Below are positions 9,779-18,483 of a stretch of DNA of 63,824 nucleotides, one piece after another. Below the pieces are notes generated by a model. The model was not told the DNA's origin and did no database searches. It saw only the letters and a program-made list of their open reading frames with translations. Position 1 is the first letter of the stretch, and each line of letters begins with the position of its first letter. The translations under genes and the position numbers were made by a program. Source of the stretch: an uncultured Bacteroides sp. (GTDB lineage Bacteria; Bacteroidota; Bacteroidia; Bacteroidales; Bacteroidaceae); contig CALUGY010000005.1 in the NCBI GenBank assembly GCA_944320295.1, positions 1 to 63,824 of the forward strand, read 5' to 3'.

Positions 9779-10843
9779 ATGAAAAAGAAGAACCTATTGG
9801 CATTTTCGGCCATGCTGCTCGGCACCGCCGCATTCGCACAGACGGAAGTCACGGTGGGGGTCATGCAAGGCAAGGAATACGGCGTGACCTACATGCTGCC
9901 CAAGACAGAAATCGCTATCGTGCTGCATGCCACGAAACACCAGTACACGCCGGGTGAATATTGCAAATATGCGGGACGCTACCTGCGCATGAACGGCATC
10001 TCGCCCGACGCCGCCGAGTACTGGACGCTGGACAAGCTGGAGGTACGCAGCGTGGGCGTGCCCGACATGGAAAACGTTTACTTCGTGAAACTGAAAGACA
10101 AGAGTACCGCCCCGCTCATGGAGCTGACCGAAGATGGCATAGTGCGCTCCATCAACATGCCGTTCAGCGGAAAGAAAAAAGATGCACAAGCAGAGAAAAG
10201 TCGTCCGGCCAAACGGGAAGTAGATCCGCGACAATTTCTGACCGAAGAAATCTTATTGTCGAACTCCACAGCGAAAATGGCTGAACTGGTAGCCAAGGAG
10301 ATATACGACATCCGCGAAAGCAAAAATGCCCTGTTGCGTGGCGAAGCCGACAACACCCCGCAAGACGGCGAGCAGCTGAAGCTGATGCTCGACAACCTGA
10401 ATGTGCAGGAAGAGGCATTGACAGCCATGTTCACCGGACGGACCGTTAAGACGGAACAGACATTCACCGTGCGCATCGTCCCGGAAGAGATGACGGACGA
10501 GGTGGCTTTCCGCTTCTCACGCAAACTGGGAGTAGTGGACAACGACGACCTTGCCGGAGAACCGTATTACATCAGCATCAGCGACCTTCGCGCCCCGACA
10601 TTAAGCGAAGAAGCACAAAAGGGCGGGAAGAAAAAAGAAGAAGGCGTGGTGTACAACGTGCCTGGCCAGGCGAAAGTGACATTGACCACAGGTGACAACC
10701 GCATGTTGTTCGAAGGCGAACTGCCCGTCACCCAGTTCGGGTCGAAAGAGTATTTGGCACCAGTATTGTTCAACAAGAACTCAACCATCAAAGTTTTGTT
10801 CGACACCACAACCGGCGGTCTGCTCAAGATAGAACGGGAATAG
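9779..10843 (+). CDS. DUF4831 family exported protein
   Basis: 354 residues, matching the Bacteroidetes DUF4831 family of unknown function. The start at 9779 gives a clean signal peptide (MKKKN, hydrophobic core LLAFSAMLLGTAAFA, cleavage before QTEV); the upstream in-frame region overlaps the promoter. No catalytic motif is evident. The first part (EVTVGVMQGKEYGVTYMLPKTEI) and a central basic-acidic linker (about 130-150) precede a second half rich in beta strands. Monocistronic, followed by a terminator. Confidence 0.8.
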   Translation: MKKKNLLAFSAMLLGTAAFAQTEVTVGVMQGKEYGVTYMLPKTEIAIVLHATKHQYTPGEYCKYAGRYLRMNGISPDAAEYWTLDKLEVRSVGVPDMENVYFVKLKDKSTAPLMELTEDGIVRSINMPFSGKKKDAQAEKSRPAKREVDPRQFLTEEILLSNSTAKMAELVAKEIYDIRESKNALLRGEADNTPQDGEQLKLMLDNLNVQEEALTAMFTGRTVKTEQTFTVRIVPEEMTDEVAFRFSRKLGVVDNDDLAGEPYYISISDLRAPTLSEEAQKGGKKKEEGVVYNVPGQAKVTLTTGDNRMLFEGELPVTQFGSKEYLAPVLFNKNSTIKVLFDTTTGGLLKIERE

Positions 10844-10901
10844 GATAAACCCAGGCGGTAACACGGGGAACGTTTCTCCTCCCCCGCCTCACGATACAAA
10901 G

Positions 10902-10941
10902 ACGCCCGTGCGTTCCTCCAGAAAAAGGAACGCACGGGCGT
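10902..10941. terminator. Intrinsic terminator between convergent genes
   Basis: A perfect 16-bp stem (10902-10917 with 10926-10941), with a short loop, between the DUF4831 gene and the minus-strand PqqD-like gene. Confidence 0.8.
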
Positions 10942-10966
10942 TGTTCTTTCATTCCGTCAAACAGGT

Positions 10967-11317
10967 TCAGGTGGTCGGATGACCCACGGTCAGGCGTATG
11001 AAACCGTCTTTCCGCAATTGCAAGAGGTATGAGGCAATGCGCGATTCATACCCCTCCTCGCCTTGGAAATGCCCGGCCAGCAGTTCCACAATATCACGCA
11101 CGGTGCGCTGCCCGTCGATGCTCTGCCACACGGCGGTGCCGTGCTCCTCAAGCGGCACATGGATGTCGGGCGACATGCCTTTTGGAAGAAAGAGGCGACG
11201 CGTCCACGCCCGTTTGAAGCGTGGGAAAGCGAGCACTACGCACTCGCCCTCCCATTCGGTTTTCACGTGCCCGGCACGCACAGGCACCGCATCAAACAGG
11301 TTCACCTTCCCTGCCAT
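10967..11317 (-). CDS. PqqD-superfamily (RRE-like) protein
   Basis: 116 residues with the PqqD fold: a beta-hairpin followed by a winged-helix region, EEHGTAVWQSIDGQRTVRDIVELLAG then a helix and the closing strand LLQLRKDGFIRL. PqqD-like domains bind leader peptides of ribosomally made, modified peptides, but no precursor peptide or radical-SAM partner is nearby, so the role is unknown. It starts 9 nt after the MFS transporter gene and is probably co-transcribed with it. Confidence 0.75.
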   Translation of the reverse strand: MAGKVNLFDAVPVRAGHVKTEWEGECVVLAFPRFKRAWTRRLFLPKGMSPDIHVPLEEHGTAVWQSIDGQRTVRDIVELLAGHFQGEEGYESRIASYLLQLRKDGFIRLTVGHPTT

Positions 11318-11326
11318 GCCTGCGCC

Positions 11327-12991
11327 TTAGTCTTTAATGTTAGGTTCTTCCAAGCCAAGGCCCTTTTTCCGGTCTACCACTTTCAGCACGAAGCCCAGCA
11401 CCAAAGCGGCTACACCAAGGCAGGCCAGCATGACGAGCGGGGCCGTGTAGTCGTACGACACCGCAGCCTGTTCAGGCGTAATCAGCCCATTCTCCAAGTC
11501 GGCCACCAATTGCGGGTTTGTCTTGTCAAGCACCTTGCCAATCAGCAGCGGGAAGAGCCACAAACCGATGTTCTGTATCCAGAAAATAAGCGCATAGGCA
11601 CTACCGATTATTTTGGCATCGACCAGCTTGGGCACGCTCGGCCACAAAGAGGCAGGCACAAGCGAGAAGCTGGCTCCCAGCACCAGTATGGTAAGATAAG
11701 CCACAAGGATTCCCCAGACGGGGCTACCCTCCAAGCCGGGCAATACGAATGCAAACGTCAGATGGCAGAATACCAAAAGCACCGAGCCCAGCACCAACAT
11801 GGAAGCGGCCTTACCTTTATGGTCTACATAGTTTCCAAGTATCGGCGTGATGCCCACGGCCAGCAAGGGGAACACGGCAAACACCGTCTCCGCGCTTTGG
11901 CGCATATAGCCCATGTAGCAGAAAACAACCAGGGCCACACCGGCCAGCACAAGCAAGCCGTACTTCAGGTTTGCCCGCTTCATGAAGTTACTGGTAAAGG
12001 CTGCTGCTGCCACTACCAGCATGATGACGTATTGTATTACCGTCACCGTGTTTGTAGCCCAAAAAGAATCTTCGGGCACTTCGGTAAACACAAGGTTGCA
12101 TTGCAACATGTTTACGGCATACTTCTGGAAGGGGAAAATGGCCGAATAATAAAGTACACACAGCAAAGCCACCAGCCAGAACCCGCTGCTCGACAGGATT
12201 TGTCCAAGGTCTCTCAACTTGAATGGGTCGTCTTTCTCCTCGGCTTCCCCGGTCTGTGCATCCAGTTTCTTGTCCATGAAGAAATAAACAATGAACATGA
12301 TGAGTGCTATCAGCAACAGCAACACGCCGAATGCCACAGAGCGGGACACGTCGATCACCCCTCCCCACTTGGCAAACATCGGCGAGAATATCATGCAAGT
12401 AGCCACTCCCAAACGCGCCAAGGCCATCTCCGACCCCATGGCGAGAGCCATCTCACGCCCTTTGAACCACTTCACGATGCCTCGTGACACGGTAATGCCC
12501 GCCATCTCCACTCCACAGCCGAATATCATAAAGCCTACCGCCGCAAACTTGGCAGAAGCCGGCATCCCTTCATAAAAAGGAGAAATGCCCAACTCATCGA
12601 AACCGGGAATGTAATTCAGGTTGTTGGTGAACCATGCCTCCAGGCTGCTTCCTTGAAAAGCCTCCGTTACTGCATACCAATTGATCGTTGCGCCTACCAG
12701 CATCACCGCACCCGATAGCACCGCCGTAAAGCGCACCCCCATCTTGTCCAAAATGATTCCGGCAAAGATCAGGAAAAACACAAACACATTCAAAAACGTC
12801 TCCGAACCTTGCATAGTCCCGAACGCGGTGGAATCCCAACCACGTGTGGACTGCATCAAATCTTTTATGGGAGAGAGTATATCCATGAAGATATACGAAC
12901 AGAACATGGCAAAAGCCAAGAACAATAAAACCATCCAACGTATCCCGGCCGAATCGCGCAAGGTATGCTGGATTCTTTCTTTTGTATCCAT
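11327..12991 (-). CDS. MFS transporter
   Basis: 554-residue major facilitator superfamily protein with about 12 hydrophobic segments in two halves separated by a charged cytoplasmic loop (about 245-270, FFMDKKLDAQTGEAEEKDDPF). The first transmembrane segment is WMVLLFLAFAMFCSYIF. The first half carries the conserved loop FKGREMALAMGSEMALARLG. Substrate unknown; it could import an organic acid, sugar or nucleoside. Followed by the PqqD-like gene. Confidence 0.88.
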   Translation of the reverse strand: MDTKERIQHTLRDSAGIRWMVLLFLAFAMFCSYIFMDILSPIKDLMQSTRGWDSTAFGTMQGSETFLNVFVFFLIFAGIILDKMGVRFTAVLSGAVMLVGATINWYAVTEAFQGSSLEAWFTNNLNYIPGFDELGISPFYEGMPASAKFAAVGFMIFGCGVEMAGITVSRGIVKWFKGREMALAMGSEMALARLGVATCMIFSPMFAKWGGVIDVSRSVAFGVLLLLIALIMFIVYFFMDKKLDAQTGEAEEKDDPFKLRDLGQILSSSGFWLVALLCVLYYSAIFPFQKYAVNMLQCNLVFTEVPEDSFWATNTVTVIQYVIMLVVAAAAFTSNFMKRANLKYGLLVLAGVALVVFCYMGYMRQSAETVFAVFPLLAVGITPILGNYVDHKGKAASMLVLGSVLLVFCHLTFAFVLPGLEGSPVWGILVAYLTILVLGASFSLVPASLWPSVPKLVDAKIIGSAYALIFWIQNIGLWLFPLLIGKVLDKTNPQLVADLENGLITPEQAAVSYDYTAPLVMLACLGVAALVLGFVLKVVDRKKGLGLEEPNIKD

Positions 12992-13033
12992 TAGTAGACT
13001 ATGTTTAAAAGGTTTCTATATTCGAATAAAGAA

Positions 13034-13076
13034 GAAGCGGAATTGTGCAACGTCGCTTTTGCAACAATTCCGCTTC
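13034..13076 (-). terminator. Intrinsic terminator downstream of secG
   Basis: A 13-bp stem GAAGCGGAATTGT (13034-13046) pairs with 13064-13076; on the minus strand it is followed by TTCTTTATTC. It closes the DUF4837-pdxA-...-secG operon. Confidence 0.8.
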
Positions 13077-13105
13077 CCGTAATCGTTTGAATTATCTTAC
13101 TGCCA

Positions 13106-13477
13106 TTATTGAGCTGCTTCAGAATTAGCATCCGCAGCCCCTGCGGCTGGAACGTCCGCCTCCGGAGCTGTCGTACCTACAGGCAAGTTATAAGGATTCG
13201 TAGCTTCTTCCTGCTGGGCCTGTTCCATGATGACACTATCCTCGTGCGATGCAGAAGGAAGCACATAAGCCGTGGCAACGCTCATTATCACCATAAAAGC
13301 GGCCAGTCCCCATGTGGTTTTCTCAAGAAAGTCGGTTGTCTTGCGGACACCCATTATTTGATTGGATGACGAAAAGCCCGAAGCCAGTCCTCCACCTTTG
13401 GAATTCTGAATCAACACGATGAAGCACATCAACACCGAGGCTATCAACATTAAGATAACTAATAATACGTAGAACAT
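13106..13477 (-). CDS. secG: Preprotein translocase subunit SecG
   Basis: 123-residue inner-membrane SecYEG subunit. Two transmembrane helices: YVLLVILMLIASVLMCFIVLIQ (about 3-24) and TTWGLAAFMVIMSVATAYVL (about 53-72), joined by the conserved cytoplasmic loop NSKGGGLASGFSSSNQIMGVRKT. The Bacteroidetes-type C-terminal tail is acidic and Ala/Gln rich. Begins 1 nt after the stop of the upstream gene and is last in the operon. Confidence 0.95.
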   Translation of the reverse strand: MFYVLLVILMLIASVLMCFIVLIQNSKGGGLASGFSSSNQIMGVRKTTDFLEKTTWGLAAFMVIMSVATAYVLPSASHEDSVIMEQAQQEEATNPYNLPVGTTAPEADVPAAGAADANSEAAQ

Positions 13478-13478
13478 T

Positions 13479-14240
13479 TTATTTTGATTTAGCGTTAGTA
13501 ATCAATTCTTCCAATGCCTTAATTTGGCCTGCAAAGTAAGCATTTTTTTTTGGATAATTCAAGCTTAATTTTCTAATTATTTCGAGAGCTTTCTCATAAC
13601 GTTGCTGTTTGATGTAGATTTTGGCCAAGGTTTCCGTAAAACAGCTATCGTCCAAATCCACCGTAGAAACGTCCGTACTGCTCGTTCCTTTAACTTCATC
13701 AACATCATTTGGAGCAAAGGCAAATGGTTGCCCACTCTCTTCTTGCTCTTTAATAAAACCGTCTATCAGTTCATGCCCGCGCAACTTCGGAGCAGAAGGC
13801 GAGGAATCTTCATCCATTAGCGTTTGCCCTTCATCAGGAACCTGCATCAGATAACCTGTATAATCCATGGTATAATCAAGCGGAATACTACGGGAATGTT
13901 CCTGTGGTGCTGTAGCCAAAAAAGCATTTATCAACGAAAGGGTACGATCTATGGTCGGTTCTTCAACCATAGGAGCTTTAACGCCACAGCAGGAAAGAAG
14001 TTCATAGTGTTCTCCTTCAATGAGATAGAACAACATACGTCTATCCGCCACATATGGCACCGTCTTCCGTAACTCCGAAGCGAAACCGGGATCGTGAAGC
14101 ACATGCAAATTCTTAAGGTATAGCAAACGTAGCAACTGGAAATAAGGATAACGCTCCAGTAACCCTCGAAGTTCATGCAAGGTGTTCACATTCAGCATCT
14201 CGGGATGCTCCATCCATTGTTGCAAATGCACGTAGTCCAT
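13479..14240 (-). CDS. TPR-like hypothetical protein of the secG operon
   Basis: 253 residues, no signal peptide. A helical N-terminal part (LRGLLERYPYFQLLRLLYLKNLHVL) and a C-terminal TPR-like pair of helices (AKIYIKQQRYEKALEIIRKLSLNYPKKNAYFAGQIKALEEL) suggest a cytosolic scaffold or interaction protein. The position between lptE and secG, with 1-3 nt gaps, implies a link to envelope biogenesis, but no function can be assigned from sequence. Confidence 0.78.
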   Translation of the reverse strand: MDYVHLQQWMEHPEMLNVNTLHELRGLLERYPYFQLLRLLYLKNLHVLHDPGFASELRKTVPYVADRRMLFYLIEGEHYELLSCCGVKAPMVEEPTIDRTLSLINAFLATAPQEHSRSIPLDYTMDYTGYLMQVPDEGQTLMDEDSSPSAPKLRGHELIDGFIKEQEESGQPFAFAPNDVDEVKGTSSTDVSTVDLDDSCFTETLAKIYIKQQRYEKALEIIRKLSLNYPKKNAYFAGQIKALEELITNAKSK

Positions 14241-14243
14241 AGC

Positions 14244-14768
14244 TTACCAGTTTGCTACCGTTGAGTTGAAAATCTGTTCCGTAATATCTTTCACCATCAC
14301 AGTAATCAGCCCGTCCTGTACAGCCGTCAACAATTGGGAGGAGTCGTAGGTCTGAAACGCGGAAAACTGCTGTTCAAAATCCTCCTCATGGTTCGTGTTA
14401 TTGACATAGCGCACATTGACGGTCAACGTAAGTTTTACTTCGGAAGAATATCCGCTCGCATCCACCGCTTGGTTATACTGGTTGTAACCAACTATCTCGC
14501 CATCCAGTTCCAAATCGCCACCAGTATTTACCAAACGCAGGCGTGTCTGCTGTATGAACATGTCCTTAAGCTTCTGATTGAACTCAATGGCCAAAGGGGC
14601 ATAAACATACTCTGCATGATTTTGGAACTCGGCAATAGTAATGGTCTTCACCTTCGTATAATCAATGGAACTGATGGGTGCCAGACCCAGTTGTATCTTA
14701 CACGAATCCAACACGATTCCCGCAGCAAATAGCAGGATACAAAGTTGTATCTTCTTAATCCAAGCCAT
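14244..14768 (-). CDS. lptE: LptE-family LPS-assembly lipoprotein
   Basis: 174 residues. The signal sequence LCILLFAAGIVLDSC carries a lipobox-like cysteine near residue 23, consistent with an outer-membrane lipoprotein. The mature part follows the LptE (lipopolysaccharide-assembly) family pattern: ITIAEFQNHAEYVYAPLAIEFNQKLKDMFIQQTRLRLV, then GDLELDGEIVGYNQ and a C-terminal helix ending ITEQIFNSTVANW. LptE plugs the LptD barrel that inserts LPS into the outer leaflet. Overlaps the end of the sigma-54 activator gene by 14 nt, so the two are coupled. Confidence 0.85.
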   Translation of the reverse strand: MAWIKKIQLCILLFAAGIVLDSCKIQLGLAPISSIDYTKVKTITIAEFQNHAEYVYAPLAIEFNQKLKDMFIQQTRLRLVNTGGDLELDGEIVGYNQYNQAVDASGYSSEVKLTLTVNVRYVNNTNHEEDFEQQFSAFQTYDSSQLLTAVQDGLITVMVKDITEQIFNSTVANW

Positions 14769-16002
14769 ATTCCTTGATTTTTCGGTACAACGTGCGTTCG
14801 GAAATGTTCAAATCATGCGCCGCGCTTTTACGCTTGCCATGATGCTTCTCAAGGGCTTTACGTATCATTTCCTTCTCCACATCGTCCAGCGAAAGTGATT
14901 CTTCCACGTATTCCGCCGTATCTTGGATATCTGCGTCCATTGCAGGGGCGCTCTTCATTGGAGGACGAATAATCGTGGGCACGTCAGATTCTGCCTTGGA
15001 GGGCACGATGGCCGGAGCCGAAGGATAATATGCAGCCGAAGCCGGAGGATTATCCACCATCTGACGGCCAGACATGATTTCATGTACCAGTTTCTTCAAT
15101 TCCGTTACATCTTGGCGCATGTCGAAGAGCACTTGATACAGGATTTCACGTTCACTACCAAAGCTCTTGCTGCCCCCTGCCCCAAGCAATGCGGGCAGGC
15201 GTTGCACATTGTCCTGCTCCGGCAAATAACGCCCCAATATGGCAGCGTCTATCTCGCGGTTCGTCTCTATGATGGATATCTGCTCTGTGATGTTCTTCAA
15301 CTGTCTTACGTTGCCCGGCCACGAATAAGAACGCAAAAGCTTCTTTGCCTCGTCCGTCAACTGAATGGCCGGCATATGATACTTCTCTGCAAAATCGGAC
15401 GCGAACTTACGGAACAAAAGCACCACATCATCGCCGCGCTCGCGCAAGGGCGGTATCTGAATGGGGACTGTACTCAAACGGTAGTACAGGTCTTCGCGGA
15501 AACGTCCCTCGGCAATGGCCTGCCGCAGGTTGACGTTGGTAGCGGCGACAATGCGCACGTCAGTCTTTTCCACTTTGGAAGAGCCCACCTTGATAAACTC
15601 GCCGCTCTCCAACACACGGAGCAGGCGCGCCTGGGTAGACAGAGGCAGTTCACCCACCTCGTCCAAGAATATCGTGCCGCCATTGGCTTCGCCAAAGTAT
15701 CCTTTCCGCTCTCCTATGGCACCGGTAAACGCACCTTTCTCATGGCCGAACAGCTCGGAATCGATAGTCCCTTCGGGAATGGCCCCGCAGTTTACGGCAA
15801 TGTATTGCCCGTGCTTGCGACGGCTATACTGATGGATGATTTGAGGGAAGCTTTCCTTACCAACACCACTTTCGCCCGTAATCAGGACGGACAAGTCGGT
15901 GGGAGCCACTTGTATGGCCACGTCAATGGCACGCTGCAAGTCTTCGTTATTGCCAATAATGCCGAAGCGGAGCTTGACCTGTTGAATTTCTGCTTTCGTC
16001 AT
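14755..16002 (-). CDS. Sigma-54-dependent transcriptional activator (AAA+ / Fis HTH)
   Basis: 415 residues from the ATG at 16002, chosen because it lies 1 nt beyond the pdxA stop. Domain order: very short N-terminus with no receiver or GAF domain, AAA+ domain with Walker A GESGVGKE (43-50), the sigma-54-contacting loop GAFTGA (90-95), Walker B IFLDEVGELP (111-120) and an arginine-finger region, a variable linker (about 290-370), and a C-terminal Fis-type HTH (KRKSAAHDLNISERTLYRKI). It activates RpoN promoters; without a sensor domain its activity must be set by level or by a partner. Its place inside an operon with lptE and secG suggests envelope control. Confidence 0.93.
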   Translation of the reverse strand: MTKAEIQQVKLRFGIIGNNEDLQRAIDVAIQVAPTDLSVLITGESGVGKESFPQIIHQYSRRKHGQYIAVNCGAIPEGTIDSELFGHEKGAFTGAIGERKGYFGEANGGTIFLDEVGELPLSTQARLLRVLESGEFIKVGSSKVEKTDVRIVAATNVNLRQAIAEGRFREDLYYRLSTVPIQIPPLRERGDDVVLLFRKFASDFAEKYHMPAIQLTDEAKKLLRSYSWPGNVRQLKNITEQISIIETNREIDAAILGRYLPEQDNVQRLPALLGAGGSKSFGSEREILYQVLFDMRQDVTELKKLVHEIMSGRQMVDNPPASAAYYPSAPAIVPSKAESDVPTIIRPPMKSAPAMDADIQDTAEYVEESLSLDDVEKEMIRKALEKHHGKRKSAAHDLNISERTLYRKIKEYGLD

Positions 16003-16003
16003 A

Positions 16004-17107
16004 TCACACTTCCTCTTCTGCGCTGTCAAGTTTCAGTTTGTCGCTGTCATCACGCTTCTCATAATACTGCTTGCGCAAAGGGTTGGCACGTAATGCCTTC
16101 TCGGATTGTCTGTTGCGGAAGACATCGATAGCCACATACACAGCCTGGCGGAAAGAATCTTCCGAAGCCACGCCTTTGCCGGCAATGTCATAAGCCGTGC
16201 CGTGGGCAGGCGAAGTGCGCACCACCGGGAGACCTGCCGTATAGTTCACCCCTTCGTCCATGGCCAATGCCTTGAACGGTGCCAAGCCCTGGTCGTGGTA
16301 CATTGCCAATATCCCGTCGAAGTGTGTGAAGTGCCCGGCTCCCATGAATCCATCTGCCGGATAAGGCCCGTAGCACAATACCCCCTTGCCCGCCATTTCT
16401 TTAAGGGCCGGGATGATAACTTTTTCCTCCTCTGTCCCCAACAGGCCTTCATCGCCCGCATGGGGGTTCAAGGACAGCACGGCAATACGGGGCGCGCCGA
16501 TCCCGAAATCGCGTTTGAGCGACTCATTGAAGATGGCCATCTTCTCCTCTATCAACTCCTTCGTGATGGCAGAAGCCACATGGCTCAAAGGGAGGTGCCC
16601 GGTGACCAAGGCCACACGGAAGTCGCCTTTCATCAGAATCATCAGCGCCTTGCTTCCGTCGCCCAACCTGCGTTCTATGTACTCCGTATGGCCGGGGAAG
16701 TCGAACTCGTCCGAATGAATGGTATGTTTGTTGATGGGAGCCGTCACAATCACATCAATCAGCCCCTCCTTATACTCCTCCGTGGCTTTCTCAAGTGCGC
16801 TCAAGGCCGCCTTGCCGGCTTCCGGGTCGGCTTTGCCGAACTCCACTTTCACCTCATCGTCCGTGCAGTTCACAATGTTCACACGCCCATCTGCCGCTTC
16901 GGATGCGGAAGGGATGATGGTAAAGTTCGTTGGCAAATCCAACGCTTTCCGATGGTAGGCCGCCACCTTGGGCGAGCCGTATATAACCGGTGTACACAGT
17001 TCCAGCATCATGGGCTCGGCAAAGGTTTTCAGGATGACCTCATAACCCACGCCGTTCACGTCTCCTTGCGTGATGCCGACTTTTATCTTGGCATTTTCCA
17101 TTTCCAA
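16004..17107 (-). CDS. pdxA: 4-hydroxythreonine-4-phosphate dehydrogenase
   Basis: 367 residues; catalyses the NAD-dependent oxidation and decarboxylation of 4-phosphohydroxy-L-threonine in the DXP-dependent pyridoxal phosphate pathway. Signatures: GITQGDVNGVGYEVILK at the N-terminus, TAPINKHTIHSDEFDFPGHTEYI (metal and substrate His/Lys, about 127-150), and GFMGAGHFTHFDGILAMYHDQGLAPFKAL (metal-binding Asp/His). The C-terminal 40 or so residues are a charged extension. Second gene of the operon, 5 nt after the DUF4837 stop. Confidence 0.95.
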   Translation of the reverse strand: MEMENAKIKVGITQGDVNGVGYEVILKTFAEPMMLELCTPVIYGSPKVAAYHRKALDLPTNFTIIPSASEAADGRVNIVNCTDDEVKVEFGKADPEAGKAALSALEKATEEYKEGLIDVIVTAPINKHTIHSDEFDFPGHTEYIERRLGDGSKALMILMKGDFRVALVTGHLPLSHVASAITKELIEEKMAIFNESLKRDFGIGAPRIAVLSLNPHAGDEGLLGTEEEKVIIPALKEMAGKGVLCYGPYPADGFMGAGHFTHFDGILAMYHDQGLAPFKALAMDEGVNYTAGLPVVRTSPAHGTAYDIAGKGVASEDSFRQAVYVAIDVFRNRQSEKALRANPLRKQYYEKRDDSDKLKLDSAEEEV

Positions 17108-17112
17108 ACCTA

Positions 17113-18168
17113 TTATTTTTGTTCAACTTCCGCTTCGGGCGCGGGGGCTGCGGCCGCAGTTTCTTCCGCCAACTTGTCGGGCAGTTTCAGCGTATAGAGC
17201 GATGCCTCCATCTGGCGCACCAAATTGCGTTTCATTCCATCGGGCGAATAAACGAATATTTCCGCCACTACCACGCGGTGGTTCACCTCGTCCACACGTG
17301 CATGCGACACGTAAGGGCCGCCCATGAAGTCGCCCTTCACCCGCCACAGGCCACGGGCTTCCAGCGCATACTTGTCCTGCACGGTAATGGGGCGCACGTC
17401 GGTCATCAGGGAGTCCGTAGCCATGTACATGCCTTCCTGCGCACCCGGTATGTTTACTTTCATGACCGAATCGCGCTTGTGCACGAAGTATTCTTTGGTA
17501 AACGTGTCCGTATCGGTATACGGGTATGAGTATATCACGAAGTTCCTGTCGCCGGTGGCGGTGTTCGTCCCGGCCCAGAAGAAGTTTTCGCCCCGCTTGG
17601 TAGAGGTCAGTTCACCGGGCACCCACACGTCACAACCGAACATCTCGCGCACGGTTTTCGACACCAGGTCGCTGTGCTCATGCTCCAGGACCATCATCTG
17701 CCGGTTCATCTCGGCACGGGTGAAGAAGTCAATGATGACTTGCGCATGCTGCGTGACGTAGTCCTCGAAAGAGGCTTCGTCCGGTGCCTGGATGGTGAAG
17801 ATGGACTGCGGATAAGCATAAACGTCTTTGGCCGACTTGAACTTGGGCTGTGTGTATTGCTCTTTGTTTATATCTACCACGATGATGTTGCGAATGAGCT
17901 TGAGCGTCATGTCGTAATTCTCCGGAGAGGTGTACATGATGCGGAACGAGCGCTCGGACTGCGGCAGGCCCGGCACGTCCGTATCGAGCACATTGTAGAG
18001 GGCACGCCCGGCAGGACGCTCCCACACGTCCATGTCCACCACGACCAGAAGCTCATATGCCCTGCCGCTCGAAGTGGGAGTGAAAACGCCTTTCTTACTC
18101 TTACCGCCACACGATGCCAACAGCACCGTTGCCAAAAGGATAAACGAAACAAACAAATACCTGTTCAT
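17113..18168 (-). CDS. DUF4837 family lipoprotein
   Basis: 351 residues. Signal peptide with lipobox LASC (cysteine about residue 20), then a Gly/Lys/Ser tether. The remainder matches the Bacteroidetes DUF4837 family: GRAYELLVVVDMDVWERPAGRALYNVL, a heavily aromatic middle (ENFFWAGTNTATGDRNFVIYSYPY) and a C-terminal GGPYVSHARVDEVNHRVVVAEIFVYSP. Function unknown. First gene of the pdxA-sigma-54-lptE-secG operon; its long leader contains element copy C. Confidence 0.85.
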   Translation of the reverse strand: MNRYLFVSFILLATVLLASCGGKSKKGVFTPTSSGRAYELLVVVDMDVWERPAGRALYNVLDTDVPGLPQSERSFRIMYTSPENYDMTLKLIRNIIVVDINKEQYTQPKFKSAKDVYAYPQSIFTIQAPDEASFEDYVTQHAQVIIDFFTRAEMNRQMMVLEHEHSDLVSKTVREMFGCDVWVPGELTSTKRGENFFWAGTNTATGDRNFVIYSYPYTDTDTFTKEYFVHKRDSVMKVNIPGAQEGMYMATDSLMTDVRPITVQDKYALEARGLWRVKGDFMGGPYVSHARVDEVNHRVVVAEIFVYSPDGMKRNLVRQMEASLYTLKLPDKLAEETAAAAPAPEAEVEQK

Positions 18169-18221
18169 AAAAAATGGTGTTATTTAGTGTGAGACCGACA
18201 TGCTGCCACGCCCTCCAAGCC

Positions 18222-18342
18222 CCATATTTCCGGCCAAAACCCGCGACATGTACGGAGCACGGACGGAACGCGTTGCGCTCCCGGACGGAACATGTTGCGC
18301 CCGTGCTCCGTACATGTCGCGCTTCCGGGCGTAAAATGGCAC
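18222..18342. repeat. Type-1 quadruple-palindrome element, copy C (internally inverted)
   Basis: 14-mers at 18242-18255, 18264-18277, 18286-18299 and 18308-18321 (cores ACATGT, ACGCGT, ACATGT, ACATGT), exact 22-bp period. Unlike the others, the outer units and linkers are mirror images: 18242-18262 and 18301-18321 are a perfect 21-bp inverted repeat. It lies in the 315-bp gap, downstream of the candidate promoter at 18444-18437, so it is probably transcribed in the 5' leader of the DUF4837 operon. Confidence 0.85.
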
Positions 18343-18436
18343 GGCCCGAAGCGGCATCGGCACCTGTTGCAATGGCGCAATCCTGCATGTGCCCAGGCAG
18401 CAGGACGACATCAGCCTCCGATTACTTTAATTCATA

Positions 18437-18444
18437 CAAAACTA
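18437..18444 (-). promoter_or_regulatory. Candidate promoter of DUF4837-secG operon (-7 box)
   Basis: TAGTTTTG on the minus strand, with a TTG about 15 nt upstream. It would give a leader of about 260 nt that includes element C. No nearer TAnnTTTG box is seen. Confidence 0.45.
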
Positions 18445-18483
18445 CGAAGAATAGGTTACAACTTTCCACGTGCGGGGGATAAT

